A model generated the notes under the pieces. The model was not told where the DNA came from, ran no database searches, and saw nothing but the letters and a program-made list of their open reading frames with translations. A stretch of 64,000 nucleotides of DNA from JAODBJ01 sp963782465 (GTDB taxonomy: Bacteria; Actinomycetota; Acidimicrobiia; IMCC26256; PALSA-610). The DNA lies in NCBI GenBank assembly GCA_963782465.1, contig CAWAJR010000003.1, positions 372,001 to 436,000 on the forward strand. Reading direction: 5' to 3'. Shown in pieces: positions 34,234 through 42,404 of the stretch; positions within the stretch are counted from its first letter, which is position 1, and each line of letters begins with the position of its first letter. The position numbers and the translations under genes are program-made.

Positions 34234-35004
34234 GTGATCGACCCGGCCCGCGCGCTCCGTCTCGACGGCAAGGTCGCGCTCGTCACCGGTGGCACCCGAG
34301 GGATCGGCCGTGCGATCGCCGAGGCCTTCGCCGCGGCCGGCGCGGGCGTGATGGTCGTCGCCCGTAAACCCGACGAGCTCGCCGAGACCCGCGCCGCGCT
34401 CGAAAAGCTCGGGCCGGTCGCGACCTACCAGGGTTCGGTCTCCGATCCGTCGGTCGCGGAAGGCTCCGTCGCCGCGTGCATCGAATCGCTCGGCGGGATC
34501 GACATCGTCGTGAACAACGCGGCGATCAACCCGGCGTTCGGTCCGCTGATGGACGCCGACCTCGCCGCGATCACCAAGATCTTCGACGCGAACATCACCG
34601 GCCCGCTGCGTTTCGTGCGCGCCGCGTGGCATCAACGCCTGCGCGACCACGGCGGGGCCGTCCTCAACGTCGTGTCGGTCGGCGGGATCCGGCCCGGGCC
34701 GTTCATCGGCGCGTACAACGTCTCCAAGGCCGCGCTGGTGCACCTCACCCGGCAACTCGCGCAGGAGCTCGCACCGGGCGTACGGGTGAACGCGGTCGCT
34801 CCCGCGCTGGTCAAAACCGACATGGCCCGCGCCCTGTGGGAACCGAACGAGGAAGCGATGGCACGCGCGCACCCGCTCGGTCGTCTCGGGGTACCCGACG
34901 ACATCGCCGGCGCGGCGCTGTTCCTCGTGTCGGACGCGTCGTCGTGGATGACCGGTGAGACGGTGGTGGTCGACGGCGGCGCTTCGGTGTCGGCGCGCGG
35001 CTGA
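34234..35004 (+). CDS. short-chain dehydrogenase/reductase
   Basis: A 256-residue SDR from GTG 34234. TGGTRGIGRA is at residues ~18-27, VVNNAAINP replaces NNAG, catalytic Ser is in NVVSVGG, Tyr and Lys in YNVSKAALVHL, and the C-terminus WMTGETVVVDGGASVS is standard. Lack of an acidic residue after strand two (VVARKPDE) suggests NADP(H). It starts 7 nt after the GroES-like gene. No substrate can be assigned. Confidence 0.86.
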   Translation: MIDPARALRLDGKVALVTGGTRGIGRAIAEAFAAAGAGVMVVARKPDELAETRAALEKLGPVATYQGSVSDPSVAEGSVAACIESLGGIDIVVNNAAINPAFGPLMDADLAAITKIFDANITGPLRFVRAAWHQRLRDHGGAVLNVVSVGGIRPGPFIGAYNVSKAALVHLTRQLAQELAPGVRVNAVAPALVKTDMARALWEPNEEAMARAHPLGRLGVPDDIAGAALFLVSDASSWMTGETVVVDGGASVSARG

Positions 35005-35029
35005 CCGCGGGCCGATCCCCGGCGAGAAC

Positions 35030-35563
35030 TCAGTAGCCGCCCGCGAGTTCGATACCGGCCCGGTGCCGCTGCGCGAGCTCGGCGTACGCGCCGGGGTTCA
35101 GCTGCACCCACATCGCCGCGCCGGAACCTTCGACCGGCCGTTTCACCACTGCGGGTGCACCGGCGGCCAGCATGCCCGCCGGGATCTGGGCCTGGGCGGC
35201 GACCACCGAACCCGCGGCGACGAGCGCGCCGGCTCCGATCGACGCGCCGTCGAGCACGACGCAACCGTTGGCGATGAGGCACTCCTCCCCGAGGAGCGCC
35301 CCGTGCACGACGCAGTTGTGGCCGATCGTCGCGCCGGGACCGATGTCGGTGGTGAGCCCGGGAGGGCCGTGCACGACCGCGTTGTCCTGCACGTTGGCGC
35401 CGGCGCGCACGATCACCGGCGCGTAGTCGGCGCGGATCACCGCGCCGTACCAGACCGACGCACCTTCCTCGACGATCACGTCGCCGACGAGGGTTGCGGT
35501 GGGCGCGACGAACGCGGACTCGTGCACGCGCGGGGTCAGGCCTTCGAACGAGAAGAGCGGCAT
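35030..35563 (-). CDS. gamma-carbonic anhydrase family (left-handed beta-helix) protein
   Basis: A 177-residue hexapeptide-repeat protein. Coil repeats run from VHESAFVAPTATLVGDVIV to the C-terminal helix. Zinc-site histidines are those of VVHGPPGLT, GHNCVVHGALLG: His in NAVVHG, GHNC and VVHG. This matches gamma-carbonic anhydrase-like proteins (YrdA/PaaY type). Possible activity is CO2 hydration or acyl transfer or hydrolysis; many members have unknown function. It is a single gene, 25 nt from the convergent SDR gene. Confidence 0.86.
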   Translation of the reverse strand: MPLFSFEGLTPRVHESAFVAPTATLVGDVIVEEGASVWYGAVIRADYAPVIVRAGANVQDNAVVHGPPGLTTDIGPGATIGHNCVVHGALLGEECLIANGCVVLDGASIGAGALVAAGSVVAAQAQIPAGMLAAGAPAVVKRPVEGSGAAMWVQLNPGAYAELAQRHRAGIELAGGY

Positions 35564-35619
35564 GGCGCCCTCTTAGCACGCCGCGGGTACGACGCGCCGG
35601 GGGAACGGGTGGCGGAGGT

Positions 35620-36384
35620 TCAGCGGGGGCTACGCTTGCGGGTCGGCGCGAACTTCACCGGCTGCTCCGCCGGGTGGCGGATCGGGGCCACCGGTGCGGC
35701 CATCCGCGCGTCGAGGTACTTCGACACCTCTTCGTACACGGCGTCGCCGAGCATCAGGCGAAGCTCCGGTTCCATCGACCGGTACACGGGGGCGGGCCCG
35801 GTGAACGCCTCGGGTGCCTCGGTGCACCACCACGCGAACTCCTCGCCACCCTCACCCCAGCCGTCGCGGCCAAACTCCGAGAGCACCGACGTGACGCTGC
35901 CGTCGTCTTCGTCGCGGTCCCACGCCCGCAGCGGGAGCTGCCAGCAGACCGTCGGTTTCGTCTCGCTGAAATGCCGGCCGGTGCGCAGCGCGTGCAGGTG
36001 CAGCGCGCAACCCGGGCCGGCCTCGAAACCGGGACGGTTCAGGAACACGCAGGCGCCGTCGACGAGCCGCGTCTTCCATTCGCCCTTCCCGAGCGACTTC
36101 CATACGCCGCGCTCGGTACCGCGCTTTTTGAACTGCCATTCGTCGGCGCTCAGCTTCTTCGCCATTGCCTCGACGCGGGCCTTGTCCTTCTTGTCGGACG
36201 CGTGCGCGCCGTAGGAGCAACACCCGTGCACCAACTCCGGCGCCGGTTCGGTGAGCACGCCCTGGCAACCCTGCCCGAAGATGCATTGCCACGATGACGT
36301 GAGGAAGGTGACGTCGATCTCCCAGCGGCGGCGTTCCTTGCCGGGGACGGGGATCGTTACCCATTCGCGCGTAGGGCTGACCAT
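35620..36384 (-). CDS. conserved hypothetical protein with Cys-rich N-terminal part
   Basis: A 254-residue soluble protein that I cannot name. The N-terminal third holds clustered cysteines (WQCIFGQGCQGVL, HGCCSYGAHA), a possible metal or Fe-S binding site. The middle has basic and aromatic segments (WQFKKRGTERGVWKSLGK, CVFLNRPGFEAGPGCALH) and VCWQLPLRAWDRDEDDGS. The C-terminus is basic. A leaderless TAGCCT promoter faces the glcD promoter in a compact divergent region. It belongs to a conserved actinobacterial family by its look, but no function is claimed. Confidence 0.62.
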   Translation of the reverse strand: MVSPTREWVTIPVPGKERRRWEIDVTFLTSSWQCIFGQGCQGVLTEPAPELVHGCCSYGAHASDKKDKARVEAMAKKLSADEWQFKKRGTERGVWKSLGKGEWKTRLVDGACVFLNRPGFEAGPGCALHLHALRTGRHFSETKPTVCWQLPLRAWDRDEDDGSVTSVLSEFGRDGWGEGGEEFAWWCTEAPEAFTGPAPVYRSMEPELRLMLGDAVYEEVSKYLDARMAAPVAPIRHPAEQPVKFAPTRKRSPR

Positions 36385-36391
36385 CCGGGTC

Positions 36392-36397
36392 AGGCTA
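36392..36397 (-). promoter_or_regulatory. -10 box for the Cys-rich hypothetical gene (leaderless)
   Basis: TAGCCT on the minus strand ends 7 nt before the ATG at 36384. Confidence 0.6.
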
Positions 36398-36412
36398 CAG
36401 AGTGCGCGTCGG

Positions 36413-36418
36413 TAGGCT
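36413..36418 (+). promoter_or_regulatory. -10 box for the glcDEF operon (leaderless)
   Basis: TAGGCT ends 6 nt before the ATC codon at 36425 that begins the conserved GlcD reading frame. It lies 15 nt from the divergent -10 box at 36392-36397. Confidence 0.5.
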
Positions 36419-36424
36419 GCGGCA

Positions 36425-37852
36425 ATCGACGCCCGTAACGCGCTCTTCACAGACCTCCGCGACGCGCTCGGCGCGGCCCGGGTCAGCGCGGAACCGCTCG
36501 AACTCGCGTTGTACGCGCGCGACGCCGGGGTGTCGGAGGGTTCGGCGGCCGCGGTGTGCTTCCCCGATTCGGCCGCCGGCGTCGCCGCCGCGGTCCGGGT
36601 GGCGCGCCGCCACGGGCGGCCGTTCGTCGCGCGGGGGAGCGGCACCGGGCTCTCGGGTGGCGCGGTCCCCGTCGACGACCCCGTCGTGATCGTCACCACC
36701 CGCTGCAACCGCATCCTCGACGTCGACCCGGCGCAACGGCTTGCGTGGGTCGAACCGGGCGTGCTCAACCTCGACCTCAGCAAGGCGGTGCGCCACCTCG
36801 GGTTGCACTACGCCCCCGACCCGTCGTCGCAACAGGCCTGCTCGATCGGCGGCAACGTCGCGACCAACGCCGGCGGGCCGCACTGCCTGGCCTACGGCGT
36901 CACCGCGATGCACGTGCTCGCGGTCGAGGTGGTGCTCCCCGACGGTTCGATCACGGTGCTCGGTGGCCTCGAGGCCGACACCCCCGGCTACGACCTGCGC
37001 GGGTGTTTCGTCGGATCCGAGGGCACGATGGGCGTCGCGACCCGCATCGCGGTGCGGCTCACGCCGAACCCACCCGAGGTCGCGACACTCCTCCTCGACT
37101 TCTCGTCGATCGACGACGCCGCGGCGACTGTCAGCGGCGCCGTCGCGTCGGGCGCGCTGCCGGCCGCGCTCGAGATGATGGACGCGCGCATCACTCGCGC
37201 GGTGGAAGACTTCGTCGGCGCGGGCTACCCCCGTGATGCCGAGGCCGTACTCCTCGCCGAGGTCGACGGCCTGGCCGGCGGTGTGGCCGAACAGGTCGAT
37301 GCGATCACCGCGATCGGCAAGGCGAACGGCGCTCGCACCGTGCGGGTTGCCGCCGACGACGCCGAACGGGCGTTGCTGTGGAAAGGCCGCAAGTCGGCCT
37401 TCGGTGCGATCGCCCGCATCGCGCCCGACTACTACCTCCACGACGCGGTCGTGCCGCGCACGAAATTGGTCGACGTGCTCCGGCGGGTGTACGAGATCGC
37501 CGACGAGCACGCGCTGACGATGATGAACGTGTTCCACGCGGGCGACGGCAACCTCCACCCGCTCATCGCGTTCGATCGTCGCGAGGCGGGCGTGTGGGAG
37601 CACGTGCACGACGCCGGTACCGAGATCCTGCGCACGTGCATCGACGCGGGAGGTGTGCTCTCCGGCGAGCACGGCGTCGGGCTCGAAAAGCGCGATCTCA
37701 TGCCGTTGCTCTTCTCGCCCGACGACCTCGACGCGCAGGCCCGGTTGCGCGACGCGTTCGACCCCGACGGTGCCGCCAACCCGACCAAAGTGCTGCCGCG
37801 CGGGAGCCGCTGCGGCGAGCTTCAGCGCGTGCCGGAGGGCGCGTGGACCTGA
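36425..37852 (+). CDS. glcD: glycolate oxidase FAD-binding subunit GlcD
   Basis: About 475 residues. The FAD-binding PCMH-type domain shows FVARGSGTGLSGGAVPVDDP, GVTAMHVLAVEVVLPDG and GCFVGSEGTMGVATR. The C-terminal oxidase cap has MNVFHAGDGNLHPLI and SGEHGVGLEKRDLM. The frame and family homology (DALGAARVSAEPLELALYARDAG, in part) start near 36425, but the only in-frame codon there is ATC; the first ordinary start is TTG 36509, too far inside. A TAGGCT -10 box 6 nt before the ATC supports a leaderless start there, or a base error in the start codon. GlcDEF oxidises glycolate (or D-lactate) to glyoxylate at the membrane. Overlaps glcE by 10 nt. Confidence 0.85.
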   Translation: MDARNALFTDLRDALGAARVSAEPLELALYARDAGVSEGSAAAVCFPDSAAGVAAAVRVARRHGRPFVARGSGTGLSGGAVPVDDPVVIVTTRCNRILDVDPAQRLAWVEPGVLNLDLSKAVRHLGLHYAPDPSSQQACSIGGNVATNAGGPHCLAYGVTAMHVLAVEVVLPDGSITVLGGLEADTPGYDLRGCFVGSEGTMGVATRIAVRLTPNPPEVATLLLDFSSIDDAAATVSGAVASGALPAALEMMDARITRAVEDFVGAGYPRDAEAVLLAEVDGLAGGVAEQVDAITAIGKANGARTVRVAADDAERALLWKGRKSAFGAIARIAPDYYLHDAVVPRTKLVDVLRRVYEIADEHALTMMNVFHAGDGNLHPLIAFDRREAGVWEHVHDAGTEILRTCIDAGGVLSGEHGVGLEKRDLMPLLFSPDDLDAQARLRDAFDPDGAANPTKVLPRGSRCGELQRVPEGAWT

Positions 37853-38855
37853 CCGCGACGGCGCTCGACCATTCCGAGCTCCGCGAAGCGGTCGCGGCCG
37901 CGACCGTGGTGGTGCCGGCCGGCGCGCGCACCCAATGGGAAACCGGGCGCCGCCACCGCAGGGCCGCGTCACCGAGGTGCACGCACCCGGCGGGGTCGTC
38001 GCGTACGACCCCGCCGACCTGACCGTGACCGTGGGGGCCGGGACGCCCGTGGCCGACGTCGACGCGCTGCTCGCCGAGCACAGGCAGATGTGCCCGCTCG
38101 ACCCTCGCGACCCCGGCGCGACGGTCGGCGGGGTGCTCGCGGTCGGGACGTCGGGCCTGCGCCGGCTCCGTTACGGACCAGTGCGCGACGCGGTGCTCGA
38201 GGTGCGGTTCGTCACCGGCGACGCGCGGCTCGTGAAGGGGGGCGGCCCGACGGTGAAGAACGTCACCGGCTACGACCTCCCGCGGCTGCTCGTCGGATCG
38301 TTCGGCACGCTCGGTGTGCTCGCACAGGCGACGCTGCGCTGCCGCCCGAAACCGGAGCGCTCGGCATGGTTCGCCGCCGCGCGCCCGGCGGGCGACGTGG
38401 CGAGCGCACTGTTCCGCCCCTCGGCGGTGTGCTCCGACGGCCGCACGACCTGGGTGCTGCTCGAAGGCTTCGACGTCGACATCGCCGCCGAAGCCGCACG
38501 CGCCGGTCTCGAACCCGCGGGCGCGCCGGCGATGCCCGCAGGGCCGCACCGTGGCCGGGCCTCGGTCGCGCCGGGCACGCTCGCGGTGCTCGGGCGCGAG
38601 CTCGATCGGGTCGCGGGCGCGGCCTGGTTGGCGGAGTGGGGCGTCGGCACGGTGCACGTCGCCGGCGACGACGCCGGAGTGCTCACGGCCGCTCGCGCCG
38701 CGGCGAGCGCGTGCGGCGGTTGGCTACTGCGCGAAGCGGGAGGCGAGCCCGGTTTCGACGGGTTCGGCGTGCCGTTGCCGAACCCCGAACTGCACCGCCG
38801 GATCCGCGACGCGTTCGACCCGGCCGGCAAATGCAACCCCGGACGCCTCCCGTGA
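37843..38855 (+). CDS. glcE: glycolate oxidase subunit GlcE, apparent one-base frameshift
   Basis: About 337 residues once repaired. Starting at GTG 37843 inside the end of glcD, the first ~34 residues (LDHSELREAVAAATVVVPAGAR) are in one frame. The rest is in another: RVTEVHAPGGVVAYDPADLTV, DPGATVGGVLAVGTSGLRRL and GGGPTVKNVTGYDLPRLLVGS, the second FAD-type half-domain of GlcE, ending PAGKCNPGRLP. Restoring one G in the GGG run at 37945-37947 joins them as QWETGAPPPQGRVTEV. GlcE is the second flavoprotein-like subunit needed for GlcD activity. Its TGA overlaps the GTG of glcF. Confidence 0.84.
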
Positions 38856-40096
38856 CCCGTTTTGATGAACCAAACCCGCCCGCGAGCGCGCTCCCGGTAC
38901 ATCAAAACCGGTTGGGTGGGCCGCTCGGGCTCGACGACGACGAACTCGTCGCCTGCGTCGCGTGCGGTTTGTGCCTGCCGCACTGCCCGACCTACCGCGT
39001 GACGGGGTTGGAGTTCGCGTCGCCGCGCGGGCGGATCGCGGCGATGCGCGCCGTCGAAGGCGGCGCGATGCCGATCGACCACACGTTCGAGCGCGCGATG
39101 AACGAATGCGTGCAGTGTCGCGGGTGCGAGGCTGCGTGCCCGTCGTCGGTCCCGTTCGGCCGCCTCATGGAAGCAACCCGCGCCGCGCTCTTCGACGAGG
39201 GGCAACGGCACCCGTCGTCGCGGCTGCGCCGGGCCGTCGAATGGGTCGGCTACCGCCTGGTCCTCCCGTACCACGCGGTGCTGCTCGCGGCGACGTGGGT
39301 GCTGCTCGCCGGCCAGCGCCTCCGCCTCGTGCCCCGGCGGTTCGCGCTCCCGCCCCTGTCGGCCCGATCGCTCGCCCGCCCGCTCGCGGTTCCCGCCGGC
39401 GGCGAACCCGACGCGTGGCTGTTCACCGGTTGCATCATGGATGCCTGGCTGCGCGACACGCACCGCGCCACCGCCCGCGTGATGCACGCCACCGGCGCGA
39501 ACCCCGCCCGCCCGGGCGGCGGGGGCGGCTGTTGCGGCGCGCTGCACGCCCACGCGGGCCGGCGGACCGAGGCGAAGCGGCTCGCGGAGCGAACGATCGC
39601 GTCGATGCCGGGTGACGCGCCGATCGTCGTGAACAGTGCCGGTTGCGGCGCGGCGATGAAGGAGTACGGCCGGTTGCTGGGCACTCCCGAAGCGCGCACG
39701 TTCGCGGCGCGGGTGCGCGATTTCTCCGAGTGGGTCGTCGAACACGGCGTCCCTCCGGCCTCGGCGAGCGGGACGACGGTCGTCGTCCAGGACCCGTGCC
39801 ACCTGCGCCACGTGCAGGGCGCGCATCTCGCGGTGCGGACCGTCTTGCGGGACGCGTTCGATCTCGTGGAATGCGCCGACGAAGGCCTGTGCTGCGGCGC
39901 GGGAGGCGCCTACTCGGCGACCCAACCGGAGTTGGCGTCGGCGATCCGCGATCGCAAGGTCGCCGCCATCCACACGGCGGGGGGAACAAACCCGCTGGTC
40001 GCGTCGGCCAATCCGGGGTGCATGCTGCACCTACGGGCGGCCGGCCTCGACGTGCGCCATCCCGCCGACCTGCTCGCGGAGGCTCTCGATGGATGA
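38852..40096 (+). CDS. glcF: glycolate oxidase iron-sulfur subunit GlcF
   Basis: About 414 residues from GTG 38852, which overlaps the glcE stop (GTGA). Two 4Fe-4S motifs (CVACGLCLPHCPTY, CVQCRGCEAACPS) precede two CCG domains (GGCCGALHAHAG, LCCGAGGAYSATQ). It passes electrons from GlcD/E to the membrane quinone pool. The first ~20 codons coincide with a 52-bp palindromic repeat (38858-38909), so the N-terminal sequence is repeat-derived. An in-frame TTG at 38912 just after the repeat would remove it. Family conservation starts near LDDDELVACVACG, so either start is workable. Confidence 0.87.
   Translation: MTRFDEPNPPASALPVHQNRLGGPLGLDDDELVACVACGLCLPHCPTYRVTGLEFASPRGRIAAMRAVEGGAMPIDHTFERAMNECVQCRGCEAACPSSVPFGRLMEATRAALFDEGQRHPSSRLRRAVEWVGYRLVLPYHAVLLAATWVLLAGQRLRLVPRRFALPPLSARSLARPLAVPAGGEPDAWLFTGCIMDAWLRDTHRATARVMHATGANPARPGGGGGCCGALHAHAGRRTEAKRLAERTIASMPGDAPIVVNSAGCGAAMKEYGRLLGTPEARTFAARVRDFSEWVVEHGVPPASASGTTVVVQDPCHLRHVQGAHLAVRTVLRDAFDLVECADEGLCCGAGGAYSATQPELASAIRDRKVAAIHTAGGTNPLVASANPGCMLHLRAAGLDVRHPADLLAEALDG
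38858..38909. repeat. 52-bp interrupted palindrome, family B, copy 2, inside the glcF start
   Basis: Arms CGTTTTGATGAACC and GGTACATCAAAACC (one internal mismatch) flank a GC-rich centre containing CGCCCGCGAGCGCG. It has the same length as the copy at 31771-31822. It lies directly after the glcE/glcF overlap and is read through by the glcF frame. Confidence 0.88.
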
Positions 40097-40307
40097 GTAC
40101 GACGACATCGTGGAGCGCCTGCGCACCATCGAGGAACTCCTGCGCGACCGCGCCTACGAGCGCCTGCGCGACGCGGCGACGTCGTCCGACGAAGACGTGC
40201 TCGCCCGAGCGAAGGCCGACGAGCGCCGTCTCCTGCAAGCCCGCCGCGCCATCGCCCGGGCGATCAACGCCCTCGGCGGCGCACCCGACTTCTCTGCCGG
40301 GTTGTGA
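40089..40307 (+). CDS. small coiled-coil protein coupled to glcF
   Basis: A 72-residue, highly charged protein, predicted almost entirely helical with coiled-coil heptads (DDIVERLRTIEELLRDRAYE, EDVLARAKADERRLLQARRA). Its ATG lies inside the last codons of glcF (8-nt overlap), so it is translated with the glycolate oxidase operon. Unknown family. It could be a small assembly or interaction partner of the GlcDEF complex (inference from coupling only). Confidence 0.62.
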   Translation: MDEYDDIVERLRTIEELLRDRAYERLRDAATSSDEDVLARAKADERRLLQARRAIARAINALGGAPDFSAGL

Positions 40308-40311
40308 GGGG

Positions 40312-41346
40312 TCAGCTCGCGTTGAGGTCGTCGATGAGCAGGCGCAGGCGGGCGTACGAGTAACGATCGAAGCGGAAACGCAGGCGGGGGAGGTCGGGGA
40401 CGTCGTTGTCGGCCTTCTCGGCCTTCGACGTTTCGGCGACTTCGATGCGGCCACGGGCGACGATGTCGGCGTAGCGCTCGTTCAATTCGTCGAGGCGAAG
40501 GCCGAGCGGGACGTGCTGCAACCGGATCACGAGATCGCCTTCGACGTAGCGCATCGAGTGGTAATTCACGTAGAAGTGCATGATCGAGTCGAGTGCTTCG
40601 TCGACGTTGTCGGTGATCGTCACGAAGCACATGTCGTCGTTGGAGATCAAGCCGCGGGCACGTAACTCGCGGTCGACGAAATCGGCCCACGACGTCCAGT
40701 AGGTACCGCCGGGAACGTCGAGGAGGATGATCGGCGCGACGGGCGCCTTGCCGGTCTGGACGAGGGTGAGCAGTTCGAACGCCTCGTCGAGGGTGCCGAA
40801 ACCTCCGGGCAGCAGCACGAAGGCGTGCGCTTCCTTCACGAACGTGACCTTGCGGGTGAAGAAATAACGGAAGTTGACGAGCTTGGGATCGTCGGCCAGG
40901 AACTGCGACGTCGCCGCTTCGAACGGGAGCCGGATGCTGACCCCGAACGAGTTCGCGGTGCTGGCACCCTCGATGCCCGCTTCCATGATCCCCGGGCCGG
41001 CACCCGTGATCACCATCCAGTCGGCTTCGGCGAGCCGGCGCGCCAGCAACTCGGTCTGCGCGTAGAGCGGGTCGTCGCGCTTGGTACGCGCCGAACCGAA
41101 GATCGCCGCCTTGCGCGCGGCCCGGTACGGGGCGAACACGGAGAACGCGTAGCGCATCTCCTTCAGCGCGGCGTTGGCCATCTTCAGGTCGCCCCGCGAC
41201 GCGCGGTCGATGGCGAGCCGCAACGACGACACGACGAGTTCGAACACGAGGTCGCCGTCGCGGATGTCGCCGAGCGCGGCGACGAGGCTCGCGACCTGCG
41301 CATCGAGTTCGTCGTCGCCGGTGCGGTAGCGGGGAAGTTTGGCCAT
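40312..41346 (-). CDS. LOG/TIGR00730-family Rossmann-fold protein
   Basis: A 344-residue protein with a LOG-type domain: AAIFGSARTKRDDPLY, VITGAGPGIMEAGIEGAS, VTFVKEAHAFVLLPGGFGTLDEAFELLTL (in part). The PGGFGTLDE motif matches the PGGxGTxxE signature of cytokinin riboside 5'-monophosphate phosphoribohydrolases and lysine decarboxylase-like proteins. The N-terminal ~80 residues and C-terminal ~90 residues (FYVNYHSMRYVEGDLVIRLQ onward) extend it beyond the minimal domain, as in the long bacterial subfamily. Probably a nucleotide-5'-monophosphate nucleosidase. A leaderless TAGGCT promoter precedes the ATG. Confidence 0.85.
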   Translation of the reverse strand: MAKLPRYRTGDDELDAQVASLVAALGDIRDGDLVFELVVSSLRLAIDRASRGDLKMANAALKEMRYAFSVFAPYRAARKAAIFGSARTKRDDPLYAQTELLARRLAEADWMVITGAGPGIMEAGIEGASTANSFGVSIRLPFEAATSQFLADDPKLVNFRYFFTRKVTFVKEAHAFVLLPGGFGTLDEAFELLTLVQTGKAPVAPIILLDVPGGTYWTSWADFVDRELRARGLISNDDMCFVTITDNVDEALDSIMHFYVNYHSMRYVEGDLVIRLQHVPLGLRLDELNERYADIVARGRIEVAETSKAEKADNDVPDLPRLRFRFDRYSYARLRLLIDDLNAS

Positions 41347-41352
41347 GAGCCG

Positions 41353-41358
41353 AGCCTA
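41353..41358 (-). promoter_or_regulatory. -10 box for the LOG-family gene (leaderless)
   Basis: TAGGCT on the minus strand ends 6 nt before the ATG at 41346. Confidence 0.6.
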
Positions 41359-41399
41359 CGGGCCGGTGTTGCCGGGCCGGCGCAGCCGACACGAGAAGT

Positions 41400-42404
41400 T
41401 CACGCGAGCAGCGGCGCGGCCAGTTCCGCGAGCGACACTTCCGGTCGCGCGCCGAGATGCGAGATCACCTCACCGGCCGCGAGTGACCCGAGCCGGCCCG
41501 CGGTCGCGAGATCGAACCCTTGGGTGATGCCGAAGAGCACGCCGGCCGCGTAGAGGTCACCGGCACCGGTGGTGTCGACGACGGCGGCGACGGGAGCGGC
41601 GTCGATCACATGCACTTCGTCGCCGGCGATGATCACCGAACCGCGTGGGCCGCGGGTGAGCGCGGCCATCTCGCAGACCCCGCGCACGAGTTGGAGCGCC
41701 TCGTCGAACCCGTCGACCTCGTAGAGCGAGCAGATCTCGTGCTCGTTCGCGAACAGCACGTCGACTTCGTTCTCGATCAGGGAGCGGAACTCGTCGCGGT
41801 GGCGCTCGACGCAGAACGGGTCGGAGAGCGTGAGCGCGACGCGCTGGCCGCCCCGATGGGCCGCGGCCGCGGCGCGGCGGAGCGCTTCCTTCGCCGGCGG
41901 GAGGTCCCAGAGGTAACCCTCGAGGTACGTGACGGCGGCGTGGCTCACGAGGGTCTCGTCGACGGCGTCGGGTTGCAGCTCGGTGGCCGCACCCAGGAAC
42001 GTGCAGAGCGTGCGTTGGGCATCCGGGGTGACGATCACGAGGCACCGCCCGGTTGGCTGCCCACCGGCCGCGGGCGACGAACCGAAGTGCACGCCCAGGC
42101 TGCGCAAGTCGTGGGCGAACACGTTGCCGAAGGTGTCGTCGGCGACGCAGCCGACGAACGCGGACCGCCCCCCGAACGCGGCAACACCGGCGACCATGTT
42201 CGCGGCCGAACCTCCCGACGCTTCCGTGGTCGGGCCCATCGCCTCGTAGATCTCGTCGGCCCGCGCCGCGTCGATCATGTTCATCGTGCCCTTTTCGAGC
42301 CCGAGACGAGCGACGAGCGAATCGGGTTCGTGGCTCAAGATGTCGACGAGCGCGTTGCCGAGCGCGACGACATCGACCGTGCCAACGGTCTCGGCGGTGC
42401 TCAT
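41400..42404 (-). CDS. PfkB-family carbohydrate/adenosine kinase
   Basis: A 334-residue PfkB (ribokinase-fold) kinase. Motif 1 is SGGSAANMVAGVAAFGGRSAFVG (in part), and motif 2 is VVDTTGAGDLYAAGVLFG with the catalytic Asp. VALGNALVDIL and EKGTMNMIDAARADEIY match the bacterial adenosine kinase-like subfamily. It would phosphorylate adenosine (or another nucleoside or sugar) with ATP. The ATG overlaps the fbiC stop (ATGA), so it is co-translated with the F420 biosynthesis enzyme. A direct link is not established. Confidence 0.85.
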   Translation of the reverse strand: MSTAETVGTVDVVALGNALVDILSHEPDSLVARLGLEKGTMNMIDAARADEIYEAMGPTTEASGGSAANMVAGVAAFGGRSAFVGCVADDTFGNVFAHDLRSLGVHFGSSPAAGGQPTGRCLVIVTPDAQRTLCTFLGAATELQPDAVDETLVSHAAVTYLEGYLWDLPPAKEALRRAAAAAHRGGQRVALTLSDPFCVERHRDEFRSLIENEVDVLFANEHEICSLYEVDGFDEALQLVRGVCEMAALTRGPRGSVIIAGDEVHVIDAAPVAAVVDTTGAGDLYAAGVLFGITQGFDLATAGRLGSLAAGEVISHLGARPEVSLAELAAPLLA

